The translations under genes were made by a program, and so were the position numbers. From Sphaerisporangium flaviroseum (GTDB taxonomy: Bacteria; Actinomycetota; Actinomycetes; Streptosporangiales; Streptosporangiaceae): 64,000 nucleotides of DNA. Under the pieces are notes generated by a model that was not told the origin of the DNA, searched no databases, and saw nothing but the letters and a program-made list of their open reading frames with translations. The stretch is taken from assembly GCF_039537005.1 (NCBI RefSeq), contig NZ_BAAAZR010000002.1, positions 372,001-436,000 on the forward strand, given 5' to 3'. Shown piece after piece: positions 25,406 to 34,036 of this stretch. Position 1 is the first letter of the stretch. Each line of letters starts with the position of its first letter.

Positions 25406-26443
25406 GTGAATCCCGAGACCGCCGAGTCCCCGTTCGTCCGTGCCTGCCGCCGGCTGCCCGTGCCGCATACTCCGGTGTGGTACATGCGGCAGGCGGGACG
25501 CTCGCTGCCCGAATACCGCGCGGTGCGCGCCGACGTCCCCATGCTCACCGCGTGCGCGACCCCCGACCTCATCGTGGAGATCACGATGCAACCGGTGCGG
25601 CGGTACGGCGTGGACGCGGCGATCTTCTTCAGCGACATCGTGGTGCCGCTCAAGGCCATCGGGATCGACCTCGACATCAAGCCGGGCGTCGGCCCGGTCG
25701 TCGACCGCCCGATCAGGGACCTCGCGGGGGTCGGCACCCTGCGCGCCCTGGACCCCGGTGACGTGCCGTATGTCACCGAGGCGATCGAGGCGCTGACGAA
25801 GGAGCTAGGCGCCACCCCGCTCATCGGCTTCGCCGGCGCGCCGTTCACGCTGGCGTCCTACCTGATCGAGGGCGGCCCCTCCAAGAACCACGACCACACC
25901 AAGGCCATGATGTACGGCGCGCCCGAGCTCTGGCACGCCCTCATGGGCCGCCTCACCGACATCACGCTGGCCTACCTTCGGGTGCAGGCCGCCGCGGGCG
26001 CCTCGGCGCTCCAGCTCTTCGACTCCTGGGTCGGCGCCGTCGCACCCGCCGACTACCGCGAGTTCGTCCTTCCCCACACCAGCCGCATCTTCGCCGGGCT
26101 GGCCGACCTGGACGTGCCGCGCATCCACTTCGGGGTGGGCACGGGCGAGCTGCTCGGCCTGCTGGGCGAGGCCGGAGCCGATGTGGTGGGCGTCGACTGG
26201 CGCGTGCCCCTCGACGAGGCCACGCGCCGCGTCGGGCCAGGCAAGGCGCTGCAGGGCAACCTCGACCCCGCCATCCTGTTCGCGCCCTGGGAGGTCGTCG
26301 AGCGGCGCTCCCGCGACATCCTCGCCCAGGGCCGGGCGGCCGAGGGCCATGTGTTCAACCTCGGCCACGGGGTGCTGCCCACGACCGACCCCGGCCAGCT
26401 CGCCCGCCTCACCGACCTGGTGCACGAGGCCTCCGCCCGCTGA
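25406..26443 (+). CDS. hemE: Uroporphyrinogen decarboxylase
   Basis: 345 residues. It removes four carboxyl groups from uroporphyrinogen III to give coproporphyrinogen III in the cytoplasm. The two signatures are plain: VWYMRQAGRSLPEYR near residue 25 and GFAGAPFTLASYLIEGG near residue 140; GALQGNLDP-like KALQGNLDPAILF is near the end. GTG start. It precedes hemY and hemQ with only a convergent lipoprotein gene between, forming a haem-synthesis neighbourhood. Confidence 0.96.
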   Translation: MNPETAESPFVRACRRLPVPHTPVWYMRQAGRSLPEYRAVRADVPMLTACATPDLIVEITMQPVRRYGVDAAIFFSDIVVPLKAIGIDLDIKPGVGPVVDRPIRDLAGVGTLRALDPGDVPYVTEAIEALTKELGATPLIGFAGAPFTLASYLIEGGPSKNHDHTKAMMYGAPELWHALMGRLTDITLAYLRVQAAAGASALQLFDSWVGAVAPADYREFVLPHTSRIFAGLADLDVPRIHFGVGTGELLGLLGEAGADVVGVDWRVPLDEATRRVGPGKALQGNLDPAILFAPWEVVERRSRDILAQGRAAEGHVFNLGHGVLPTTDPGQLARLTDLVHEASAR

Positions 26444-26461
26444 TCGGCGCCGGTCCCACGC

Positions 26462-27517
26462 CTACATGGGGGGAACGCCCTCGGGCTTGGTCACGGTCGT
26501 CTCCGTGGCCGTGGAGCCTCGCGCACCGGCGGTCGCGGGCTGAGGGGTCACCTCCGGCCGGTGCGGCTCCTGTTCCCCGGGACCCGCCGGCGCGTCCGGC
26601 GCCGCCTCCTTGGCCGTGGTCCTGGGCCGCACGCGCCGCCGTACCGCGAGGAAGGCCGGCCACAGCACCGCCAGTACGACGAGCCAGGGCAGCAGTATCC
26701 CGATCAGCGTCAGGACGACCTTCGTGGTGCCGACCAGGGCGTTCCAGCCGCTCTTGAGGCCGTTGAGGAAGCCCGGCGGTTCGGTGTCGGGCTCGACGAC
26801 CACCGCGGCCGTGCCGACGATGTTGAGGGTCAGCGTGGCCGCGCTGGTCTGTGCGGCCAGGGACTTCTGCCGGGCCTGCAGCGACTCCAGCTCGGCCTCC
26901 CTGCCCGAGATCTCCCGCTCGACCGACAGCACCTCGCCGATGGTCTTGGCCTTGCTCAGCAGCGTGCGGAGCTGGTCGAGGGCGGCCTCGCCCGACTTCA
27001 CCCGGCTCTCCACGTCGGCGACCTGCTCGGTGACGTCCTCGGTGCCCTGGCTCAGCGACTCCCGCTTGCCGAGATCCTTGCCGAGCTGGCCGACGACGGC
27101 CGGGTAGCGCTCCGGGGGGATCTTGAAGACGAGGGTGGACTTGCCCTCGCCCCCGTACGAGGACGACTCCTCCCGGTCGAGGCGGCCCCCGGCGCCGGTG
27201 ACGATCTGCTTGGCCTTCTCGGCCGACGCGGCGACGTCCGTGGCACGGACCGTCATCTCGCCGGTGTACACGATGGCCCGGTCCGGGATCTTCACGTTGG
27301 AGGAGTCCGCCGTGGTGGCCCGGGAGTCCTGTCCCTCGGAGGCTCCGCCTTCCTTGCCGGCCTGGTCCGGGGCCGCGGGCCCGAGATCCGCGGGCCGGGC
27401 CGCGGGTGCGGCACCCGAGTTGGACTGCGTATCCGCCCCGCCTCCGCAACCTGACACGACGAGGACGACGGCCGCCATGGCGGCCATCAGGGGCGGGAGG
27501 CACCGTAATCTGCTCAT
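26462..27517 (-). CDS. DUF4349 lipoprotein
   Basis: 351 residues. The signal peptide ends at lipobox VSGC. The DUF4349 domain includes DRAIVYTGEMTVRATDVAAS and a coiled coil from about residue 150 to 225 (ESLSQGTEDVTEQVADVESR, EISGREAELESLQARQKSLA). A membrane helix near residue 275-300 (VLTLIGILLPWLVVLAVLWP) follows, then a basic, proline-rich tail. So both ends are membrane-associated with the coiled coil outside. Role unknown; the gene is commonly found among actinobacterial haem genes. Confidence 0.85.
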   Translation of the reverse strand: MSRLRCLPPLMAAMAAVVLVVSGCGGGADTQSNSGAAPAARPADLGPAAPDQAGKEGGASEGQDSRATTADSSNVKIPDRAIVYTGEMTVRATDVAASAEKAKQIVTGAGGRLDREESSSYGGEGKSTLVFKIPPERYPAVVGQLGKDLGKRESLSQGTEDVTEQVADVESRVKSGEAALDQLRTLLSKAKTIGEVLSVEREISGREAELESLQARQKSLAAQTSAATLTLNIVGTAAVVVEPDTEPPGFLNGLKSGWNALVGTTKVVLTLIGILLPWLVVLAVLWPAFLAVRRRVRPRTTAKEAAPDAPAGPGEQEPHRPEVTPQPATAGARGSTATETTVTKPEGVPPM

Positions 27518-27652
27518 GTCCTTGTTGACGAGAACGGCGTGCGCGCAGTTTGACGGGTCGCGTCACAATGGCGTCACGTTCTCCGCCTCCCGGCCCGGAG
27601 CCACGCCGTGGCCAGCCCGGGAGGTGTCCCGAGGCGGGTAACGTCTGAAGAC

Positions 27653-29098
27653 ATGGAAGGGACTCGGCGGCACGTCGTGGTCGTGGGCGGGGGCATCGCC
27701 GGGCTGGCCGCGGCATGGTTTCTCCGCCAGGAGGACGACGGCCTCGCGGTGACCGTGCTCGATGGGGCCTCGCGCGTCGGCGGCAAGCTGCGCGCCTCGC
27801 AGATCGCGGGCATCTCCGTCGACGAGGGCGCGGAGGCCATGCTGGCCCGCCGCCCCGAGGGCAAGGATCTCGCCCGCATGGTGGGGCTCGGCGACGAGCT
27901 GGTCCATCCAGCTCCGGTCGGCGCCTCGATCTGGAGCAGGGGCGCGCTGCGGGCGATGCCCAAGGGTCACGTCATGGGCGTTCCTTCCGACATCCTGCGG
28001 CTCGGGCGTTCGGGCATCCTGTCGCCCGCGGGGCTGGCCCGGGTGCCGCTCGACCAGATCCTCCCCCCGACCCTGATCACCTCTGACGTCTCGGTGGCGG
28101 CGTACATCGGGGCGCGAATGGGCGGCGAGGTCGTCGACCGGCTGGTGGAGCCGCTGCTCGGCGGTGTCTACGCCGGGCGCGCCGAGCTCCTCTCGCTGGA
28201 CGCGACCATGCCCCACGTCGCGACGGCCGCCCGCACCGAGCGCTCGCTGCTGAGGGCGGCCCGCGCGATCGCCGGTTCCCCCAAGGACGCGGGCCCGGTG
28301 TTCACCACGCTGAAGGGCGGCATGGGCGGCCTGCCCGAGGCCGTCGCGGCGGCGTCCGGCGCCGACATCAGGACCGGCGTCATGGTCCGCGAGCTCAGGC
28401 GCACACCCTCCGGCTGGCGCCTGGTGACCGGTGCCACAAGAGAACCGGAGACGATCGAGGCCGACGCGGTGATCGTCGCGGTGCCCGCGGCGCCGGCGGG
28501 TCGGCTGCTCGCGCACGAGGTGCCCAAGGCCGCCGCGGAGCTGGCCCGCATCGAGTACGCCAGCATGGCGATCGTCACCCTGGCCTACCCTCGCGCCGCG
28601 TTCCCCGAGCCGCCGAGCGGCAGCGGTTATCTCGTGCCGCCGGTCGAGGGCCGGCCGGTCAAGGCCGTGACGTTCAGCACGGTGAAGTGGCCCCATCTGG
28701 CCGAGGCCGACCCCGGCGTGCTGGTGTTGCGCTGCTCCATCGGGCGGCTGGGGGAGGAGTTGGTCCTCCAGCGTGACGATGACGAGCTGGTGGCGCTGGC
28801 CATGGGGGAGATGGCCGAGATCATGGGAGTCCGCGGGCTGCCGCTGTCCAGCCGGGTGAGCCGCTGGGGTGGCGCCCTGCCGCAGTACGACGTCGGTCAC
28901 CTCGACCGGGTCGCGCGCATCCGAGCCGCCGTGGCCGTCCAGCCGGGCCTTGCCGTGTGCGGGGCCGCGTACGACGGGCTGGGCATCCCCGCCTGCGTGG
29001 CGACCGCCCGCACGGCCGCACTGGGCATCCTGTCGCACCTGCGGCAGGAGCGCGGAGGAGAATGGCGTGAGGACGAGCCGGCGGCCGGCTCCCGGTGA
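27653..29098 (+). CDS. hemY: Coproporphyrinogen III oxidase (HemY/CgoX, protoporphyrinogen oxidase family)
   Basis: 481 residues. The FAD dinucleotide fold is at the N-terminus (HVVVVGGGIAGLAAAWFL) and the C-terminal FAD motif is AYDGLGIPACVATARTAA. In actinobacteria with HemQ this enzyme oxidises coproporphyrinogen III to coproporphyrin III with oxygen, making hydrogen peroxide. The ATG at 27653 directly precedes the nucleotide-binding fold; an in-frame start 15 codons earlier is less likely. hemQ starts 55 bases downstream. Confidence 0.93.
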   Translation: MEGTRRHVVVVGGGIAGLAAAWFLRQEDDGLAVTVLDGASRVGGKLRASQIAGISVDEGAEAMLARRPEGKDLARMVGLGDELVHPAPVGASIWSRGALRAMPKGHVMGVPSDILRLGRSGILSPAGLARVPLDQILPPTLITSDVSVAAYIGARMGGEVVDRLVEPLLGGVYAGRAELLSLDATMPHVATAARTERSLLRAARAIAGSPKDAGPVFTTLKGGMGGLPEAVAAASGADIRTGVMVRELRRTPSGWRLVTGATREPETIEADAVIVAVPAAPAGRLLAHEVPKAAAELARIEYASMAIVTLAYPRAAFPEPPSGSGYLVPPVEGRPVKAVTFSTVKWPHLAEADPGVLVLRCSIGRLGEELVLQRDDDELVALAMGEMAEIMGVRGLPLSSRVSRWGGALPQYDVGHLDRVARIRAAVAVQPGLAVCGAAYDGLGIPACVATARTAALGILSHLRQERGGEWREDEPAAGSR

Positions 29099-29153
29099 GC
29101 CGTCCGGCCGTGCCCAGGTGAGTGAAGCTGTCGATGGAAGGCGAGTGCGTTCA

Positions 29154-29855
29154 GTGACGGAGAGCAGTGCGCGGCCCAAGGCGCGCGACCTCAACCAGGT
29201 CATCCGGTACACCATGTGGTCGGTCTTCCGGGTGCGCGACCCCCTTCCCGGCGATCGCCAGGACCTGTCGCAGGAGGTCGGGGCCGTGCTGTCGCAGGCC
29301 GCCGAGAAGGACGTCGTGACCAGGGGGTGCTATGAGGTGGCCGGCTTCCGGGCCGACGCCGACTACATGTTCTGGTGGCACGCCTCCACGCCGGAGGATC
29401 TCCAGGAGGTCTACGGCCGCTTCCGGCGCACCGCCCTTGGCAGGGCCAGCGAGCCGATGTGGTCGGTGATGGCGCTGCACCGTCCCGCCGAGTTCAACAA
29501 GTCGCACATCCCGGCCTTCCTGGCCGAGGAGCAGGCGCGCGGCTACGTCTGCGTCTACCCGTTCGTGCGGTCCCTGGAGTGGTATCTCCTGGAGGACGCC
29601 GAGCGCCGCGCCATGCTGGCCGAGCACGGCAAGCTCGCCCGTGACTACCCCGATGTGCGGGCCAACACGGTGGCGTCGTTCGCGCTGAACGACTTCGAGT
29701 GGATCCTGGCCTTCGAGGCCGACGAGCTGCACCGCATCGTCGACCTGATGCGGCACCTGCGCGCCTCGGAGGCCCGCAGGCACACCCGCGTGGAGGTGCC
29801 CTTCTACACCGGCACCCGCAAGCCCCTGGAGGAGCTGGTGGCCGCCCTACCATAA
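29154..29855 (+). CDS. hemQ: Coproheme decarboxylase (chlorite-dismutase family)
   Basis: 233 residues. HemQ decarboxylates iron-coproporphyrin III twice to make haem b, the last step of the coproporphyrin-dependent route. Family landmarks are ARDLNQVIRYTMWSVFRV at the N-terminus, YMFWWHASTPEDLQEVY, and VCVYPFVRSLEWYLL, whose tyrosine matches the radical-forming residue of the family. A GTG at 29145 is an alternative start: GGAAGG at 29136-29141 is 3 bases from it and 12 from the chosen one. Probably co-transcribed with hemY. Confidence 0.93.
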   Translation: MTESSARPKARDLNQVIRYTMWSVFRVRDPLPGDRQDLSQEVGAVLSQAAEKDVVTRGCYEVAGFRADADYMFWWHASTPEDLQEVYGRFRRTALGRASEPMWSVMALHRPAEFNKSHIPAFLAEEQARGYVCVYPFVRSLEWYLLEDAERRAMLAEHGKLARDYPDVRANTVASFALNDFEWILAFEADELHRIVDLMRHLRASEARRHTRVEVPFYTGTRKPLEELVAALP

Positions 29856-29870
29856 ACGGTCAAAGCCCGC

Positions 29871-29894
29871 CATGTCCCCCCACTCTGGGGCATG
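29871..29894 (+). terminator. Weak hairpin after hemQ
   Basis: CATGTCCCC and GGGGCATG form a stem with one bulged T, 16 bases after the hemQ stop. It may end the hemY-hemQ message. Confidence 0.4.
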
Positions 29895-29971
29895 CGTAAC
29901 TTAGATCACAAACGCCTCAGTAGTGTTATCGCAGGAACAACCCACGCGAGTTCGCGATCTTTGGCATACTC

Positions 29972-30622
29972 GTGGGTAATTCCCGTGTCGACGTGAGGCA
30001 GAGGGTGAACAGGGGCAGCGGTCTGGCACGTTCCAGGCGAGGGGGACACCGGCGGCGCAAGTCACGCCGGACAGCGGTACTAGAGGGGTTCGTCGCGCTG
30101 GCCGCCATCGTGGTCGCCGCTCTGGCGATCGGCGCGGTCCTCGGGCGGCAGGGGGGTGGCTCGGCCGCGTCCGGTGCCACGCCGCCCACGCCGAAAGCGC
30201 CCGTGGTGGCCGACAGCCCGGCCAAGGGGGGTCCGGACGTCACCACCGCGAGCGCCCGGGCCAAGAAGTCGCGACCCGCGGCGAAGACCGCGGCCGGCCC
30301 GTCGAAGCACACCGACGCCAAGGCGGTGAACTACTTCCAGACGCGGTGGGTCGCCGACAAGGCGGTGAAGCGGATCACCGACATCAGGACGGTCGGAAAG
30401 TACCTCCGGATCTACACCAACCTGCCGGAGACGGCCCACAACTCCAAGAGCGCGATCGACCTGTGCAAGCGGGGGCTCGAATACCTGGTCCAGGAGGTCG
30501 GCGACCAGCACCCGGTCGTGTTCGTCCAGGCGGAGTTCGGTCAGAACGGCAACCCGGTCCTGGCCAACATCCTCGGCCCGGACGACACCTCGTGCAGGCT
30601 CACGCATCCGGATCCCGGCTAG
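29972..30622 (+). CDS. Membrane-anchored protein of unknown function
   Basis: Up to 216 residues. A very basic cytoplasmic N-terminus (RSRRGGHRRRKSRRTAVLEG) precedes one membrane helix (FVALAAIVVAALAIGAVLG). An Ala/Pro/Lys linker follows, then a compact extracytoplasmic domain of about 95 residues with two cysteines (AIDLCKRGLEYLV and DDTSCRLTHP) likely to be paired. No family is recognised with certainty. Several in-frame GTG codons (29972, 29993, 30005) could be the start. Its stop lies in the first unit of the 20-base tandem array. Confidence 0.7.
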   Translation: MGNSRVDVRQRVNRGSGLARSRRGGHRRRKSRRTAVLEGFVALAAIVVAALAIGAVLGRQGGGSAASGATPPTPKAPVVADSPAKGGPDVTTASARAKKSRPAAKTAAGPSKHTDAKAVNYFQTRWVADKAVKRITDIRTVGKYLRIYTNLPETAHNSKSAIDLCKRGLEYLVQEVGDQHPVVFVQAEFGQNGNPVLANILGPDDTSCRLTHPDPG

Positions 30623-30720
30623 ACGCAAGGGCCCGAGGCTAGACGCAAGGGCCCGAGGCTAGACGCAAGGGCCCGAGGCTAGACGCAAGGGCCCGAGGCT
30701 AGACGCAAGGGCCCGAGGCT
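30621..30720. repeat. Perfect 5 x 20-base tandem repeat
   Basis: The unit agacgcaagggcccgaggct occurs five times without a single difference. The first unit overlaps the stop codon of the preceding gene. A degenerate continuation (CGATGCGGGC) follows. Perfect identity means recent expansion or continuing homogenisation. Spacer-free and too short for CRISPR. Confidence 0.98.
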
Positions 30721-30734
30721 CGATGCGGGCTCGT

Positions 30735-30902
30735 TCACTTACCGGGCCTGGGGGTCCTCACCCGCACCCTGGTCTTGCCGCAGACCTCGCAACGCTGTGT
30801 GACCACCTGGCCTATGGCCTCGATGGTCTCCCATCTGTGGCGGAGGTGCACACGGCTCCCCGGGCGGGACGGAACCTGTTGTTCATTCGGGCGGAGGCCC
30901 AC
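30735..30902 (-). CDS. Possible small zinc-ribbon-like protein, 38-55 residues
   Basis: The last 38 codons read HLRHRWETIEAIGQVVTQRC then EVCGKTRVRVR and a basic tail. A single CxxC plus two upstream histidines (LRHRWE) could hold a zinc ion. The segment resembles small conserved actinobacterial proteins with an RHRW...QRC..CG pattern, as far as I can judge without a search. GTG starts are at 30902 and 30851; neither has a good ribosome binding site. It converges on the tandem repeat array. Confidence 0.45.
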   Translation of the reverse strand: MGLRPNEQQVPSRPGSRVHLRHRWETIEAIGQVVTQRCEVCGKTRVRVRTPRPGK

Positions 30903-31017
30903 ATCCGTTCTACCCGGGCCTCACGACCGCATGCACCGGATATTACTTTCCGTATGCCGTCCATTACAGTCGCGGGCCGCGTTCCGGCGGCCCGTGACCT
31001 CGCGCGAAAGCTCTCGC

Positions 31018-31419
31018 CTACTCGGCCGGCTCCAGGCGGAGCGAGACCGAGTTGATGCAGTAACGGTCGTCGGTGGGGGTGGGATACCCCTCGCCGTGGA
31101 AGACGTGCCCCAGGTGGGAATCGCACCGGGCGCAGCGCACCTCGACGCGGGACATGCCGAGGGAGTGGTCCTCGATGAGGGTCACGGCCTCGGTGTCCGA
31201 CGGCTCGAAGAACGACGGCCACCCGCAGTGGGAGTCGAACTTGGTCTCGGAGCGGAACAACTCCGCCCCGCAGGCGCGGCACGAATAGACGCCCACCGTC
31301 TTGGTGTCGACGTACTCTCCGGTGAACGGACGCTCGGTGCCCGCCTGGCGAAGCACCCGGAACTCTTCGGGGGACAGCTGGACACGCCAGTCGGCGTCAC
31401 TCTTGACCACCTTCTCCAT
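31018..31419 (-). CDS. msrB: Peptide-methionine (R)-S-oxide reductase
   Basis: 133 residues, full length. It reduces methionine-R-sulfoxide in oxidised proteins. The two zinc CxxC pairs are in YSCRACGAELF and VRCARCDSHLGHVF; the catalytic cysteine is in DRYCINSVSL. GWPSFFEP is the family core. The thioredoxin-recycled resolving cysteine seen in some members is not evident upstream, so recycling may differ. Confidence 0.96.
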   Translation of the reverse strand: MEKVVKSDADWRVQLSPEEFRVLRQAGTERPFTGEYVDTKTVGVYSCRACGAELFRSETKFDSHCGWPSFFEPSDTEAVTLIEDHSLGMSRVEVRCARCDSHLGHVFHGEGYPTPTDDRYCINSVSLRLEPAE

Positions 31420-31570
31420 GCCTCCAGCCTATGCGCGCACGTGGATCCTGTGCGCGCACGTGGATGCCAGGGCCCCCGGAGCCGGGGCGTAAGCGGAGGG
31501 GTGATCGGGTCTTCTGGGGCGGACCGTCCCGTCCCGGTTTCTGTCAGCGCCGCAGGGTACGGTCGAGGGC

Positions 31571-32581
31571 ATGGCGTCGCCGTTTATCGAGCTCAATGTC
31601 GGGGACCGGGTCATCAAGGTCACCAACCCGGACAAGATCTATTTCCCCGACCTCGGGGCGACCAAGCGTGAGCTGGTCGAGTACTACGTCTCCGTCGGTG
31701 AGGGCGCGCTCAGAGCGCTCAAGGACCGGCCCACCTACCTCAAGCGCCATCCCGACGGCGTGCAGTCGGAGGCGATCTACCAAAAGCGCGTCCCGCCCCG
31801 GCACCCCGACTGGCTGCAGACCGTCACCATCCGGTTCCCCAGTGGCCGCTCGGCCGACGCCCTGCGGGTGACCGAGGTCGCCGCCATCGCCTACTGCGCC
31901 AACCTCGGCACGATCGACTTCCATCCGTGGCCCACCCGCGCCGACGACGTCGAGCATCCGGACGAGCTGCGCATCGACCTCGACCCCCAGCCCGGCACCG
32001 ACTTCGAGGACGCCAGGCGGGCCGCGTTCGCCGTGCGAGAGGTCCTCGACGAGCTGGGCATGCGCGGGTTCCCCAAGACCTCGGGCACCCGGGGCATCCA
32101 CATCAACGTGCGCATCGAGCGCCGGTGGTCGTTCACCGAGGTGCGGCAGAGCGCCATCGCGCTGGCCCGCGAGGTCGAGCGGCGCCGCCCCGACCTCACC
32201 ACCACGGCCTGGTGGAAGGAGGAGCGCGGCGAGAAGGTCTTCATCGACTACAACCAGAACGCCCGCGACCGCACCATCGCCAGCGCCTACTCCGTGCGGG
32301 CCCGGCCGTATGCCCCGGTGTCCACGCCGGTGACCTGGGAGGAGCTGGCCGACGTCAACCCCCGCGACTTCGACATCCGCACCGTCCCGCCGAGGTTCGC
32401 CAAGCTGGGCGACCTGCACCGCGAGATCGACGACCAGGCGTTCGCCCTGGAGCCGCTGCTGGAGTCGTACGCCAAGGACGAGCGCGGCGACATGCCCTAC
32501 CCGCCCAACTACCCCAAGATGCCGGGCGAGCCCAAGCGCGTCCAGCCCAGTAAGGCAAGGCCGTCCAGCGGCGAAGACTGA
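31571..32581 (+). CDS. ligD: LigD-type DNA polymerase/primase domain protein (non-homologous end joining)
   Basis: 336 residues, a stand-alone PolDom of the archaeo-eukaryotic primase superfamily. Catalytic aspartates are D136 and D138 (LRIDLDPQPG) with a third in EKVFIDYNQN. In actinomycetes this enzyme fills gaps and adds nucleotides during double-strand break repair with Ku and a ligase. Ligase and nuclease domains are absent here; an ATP-dependent ligase lies 9.6 kb downstream, and no ku gene is in the window. Confidence 0.92.
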   Translation: MASPFIELNVGDRVIKVTNPDKIYFPDLGATKRELVEYYVSVGEGALRALKDRPTYLKRHPDGVQSEAIYQKRVPPRHPDWLQTVTIRFPSGRSADALRVTEVAAIAYCANLGTIDFHPWPTRADDVEHPDELRIDLDPQPGTDFEDARRAAFAVREVLDELGMRGFPKTSGTRGIHINVRIERRWSFTEVRQSAIALAREVERRRPDLTTTAWWKEERGEKVFIDYNQNARDRTIASAYSVRARPYAPVSTPVTWEELADVNPRDFDIRTVPPRFAKLGDLHREIDDQAFALEPLLESYAKDERGDMPYPPNYPKMPGEPKRVQPSKARPSSGED

Positions 32582-32763
32582 CCCGGCCGGCGGCCGGAGC
32601 GTAGCTCCGGCGTGCCGGCCGACGCGGACACGGGCCGACGCGGCGCCCCGGCAGCGCTCGTGAGTAACTTATCGATCACGTTACTTGACGTCAGGTCCAA
32701 TAGTTCGGAAGGCTCTTCCGTACATCGGGGCACTTGTGGTCTGAGGGCAACGGGAGCAGAGCT

Positions 32764-33279
32764 GTGGCGAACTCAAGAGCGCGACGTCTGGCCGCCGCGG
32801 GTGCGATGTCGGCGTTCGTGGCCGGCGGCGTCTGCCTGGCGGCGGGAGCGGGCACGGCCTCCGCGCAGACGCGGGCGCAGGACCCTCTCGTGCGTGAGAC
32901 CTGCCTTGACCTGCCGATCCTGCCGTTGGGCTGTGAGTCCGGCGATCCGGCCCCCACCGACGGCTGGTCGAACGGGCCCGGCCCGGACGACACCCCGAGC
33001 GACGGCTTCTCCAGCGTCCCCTGGCCCGACGACTCGCCGAGCGGGCTCGGGGAGTCGAGCTGGTCGGCTCCTCCGGCCGGCCCGCCCCCCGGCTGGCGGC
33101 CCGAGGACGACAAGGGGGAGCCCTACATCCCGAGAGGCGCCCCGCACACCGGTGCCGGAGGGCTGGCCGAGGACCCCGCCACCTGGCCGTTCGCCGCGGG
33201 AGGAGCGTTCCTGGTCGCCGGTGCCGGTCTCGCGGGCTATGCCGTACGGCGCCGCCGCCCGGCCTCCGGCGAGCGCTAG
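32764..33279 (+). CDS. Secreted protein with a sortase-like sorting signal
   Basis: 171 residues. A signal peptide ends near ASAQ (residue 34). The mature part is short, acidic and proline-rich with two cysteines (C47, C57). The C-terminus has the layout of a cell-wall sorting signal: APHTG (126-130), a spacer, a hydrophobic helix (FAAGGAFLVAGAGLAGYAV) and RRRR. APHTG deviates from LPXTG at the first position. GTG start with GGGAG upstream. The next gene, six bases on, is a sortase, so this is probably its substrate. Confidence 0.75.
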   Translation: MANSRARRLAAAGAMSAFVAGGVCLAAGAGTASAQTRAQDPLVRETCLDLPILPLGCESGDPAPTDGWSNGPGPDDTPSDGFSSVPWPDDSPSGLGESSWSAPPAGPPPGWRPEDDKGEPYIPRGAPHTGAGGLAEDPATWPFAAGGAFLVAGAGLAGYAVRRRRPASGER

Positions 33280-33285
33280 CGCCCG

Positions 33286-33996
33286 ATGGCTCCCGGCGCG
33301 GACGGACGGCCGCCCGGCCAGCGATTGATCATGGCCGGCGCGGCCGCCGTCACGCTGGCCGGCGTCGCCCTGCTCGGCATCGGCGTGAGCGGCGCGCTCT
33401 CGCGGGCCGGCGGGCCGTCCGAGGCGCCGGGCCGGCAGGCCCAGGCCGCGACGCCCAAAGGCGCGAGGGCCGCCGTCCCCTTGGGATCACCTGGCCGGCT
33501 GCTCGGCGCGGTGGCCAAGCCGATGAAGGCGTCCCCTCCGGCTGCCGTCTACATTCCGAGGATCGGCGTGGCGGCGCCGCTGATGCGCCTGGGCGTGGAC
33601 CGGGCAGGAGCGGTCGAGATCCCGCCGCTGAGCCCCGCGAACATCGCGGGCTGGTACCGCTACGGCGCGACGCCGGGGGCGAAGGGTGCCGCCGTGATCC
33701 TCGGGCATCTGGACACCCGCTCGGGCCCGGCCGTGTTCGCCGGCCTCCACCAGGTGGTCCGGGGCGACGAGATCCAGGTGATGCGGCAGGACAGGTCGGT
33801 GGCGATCTTCGTGGTGGACGGCACCGAGCGCGTGGCCAAGAGCACGTTCCCGGCCGCCAAGGTGTACGGCAGGCTCAAGTACGCGGCGATCCGCCTGGTG
33901 ACCTGCGGCGGCGCGTTCGACAAGCGGCGGCACAGCTACAAGGACAACCTGATCGTCTACGGCCACCTGGCCCAGCGCTACTACCCGCCGAAGTGA
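33286..33996 (+). CDS. Class F sortase
   Basis: 236 residues: an N-terminal signal anchor (LIMAGAAAVTLAGVALLGIG) and an extracellular sortase domain. The catalytic histidine is H141 (AAVILGHLDT), the cysteine C207 (IRLVTCGGAF) and the arginine R214 or R215 (DKRRHSYKDN). Sortases cut a C-terminal motif and attach the protein to peptidoglycan. Directly downstream of its likely substrate. Confidence 0.93.
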   Translation: MAPGADGRPPGQRLIMAGAAAVTLAGVALLGIGVSGALSRAGGPSEAPGRQAQAATPKGARAAVPLGSPGRLLGAVAKPMKASPPAAVYIPRIGVAAPLMRLGVDRAGAVEIPPLSPANIAGWYRYGATPGAKGAAVILGHLDTRSGPAVFAGLHQVVRGDEIQVMRQDRSVAIFVVDGTERVAKSTFPAAKVYGRLKYAAIRLVTCGGAFDKRRHSYKDNLIVYGHLAQRYYPPK

Positions 33997-34002
33997 GGAG
34001 GC

Positions 34003-34033
34003 CGGTGCCCGGCGCCCCGCGGCCGGGCGACCG
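34003..34033. terminator. Bidirectional hairpin between sortase and sugar kinase genes
   Basis: GCCCGGC (34007-34013) pairs with GCCGGGC (34022-34028); CGGT and ACCG extend the stem past one bulged base. It separates two convergent genes. Confidence 0.65.
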
Positions 34034-34036
34034 TGT

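Noticed and set aside
30621..30720. CRISPR array
   Set aside because: Repeats are directly adjacent with no spacers and only 20 bases long; no cas genes nearby.
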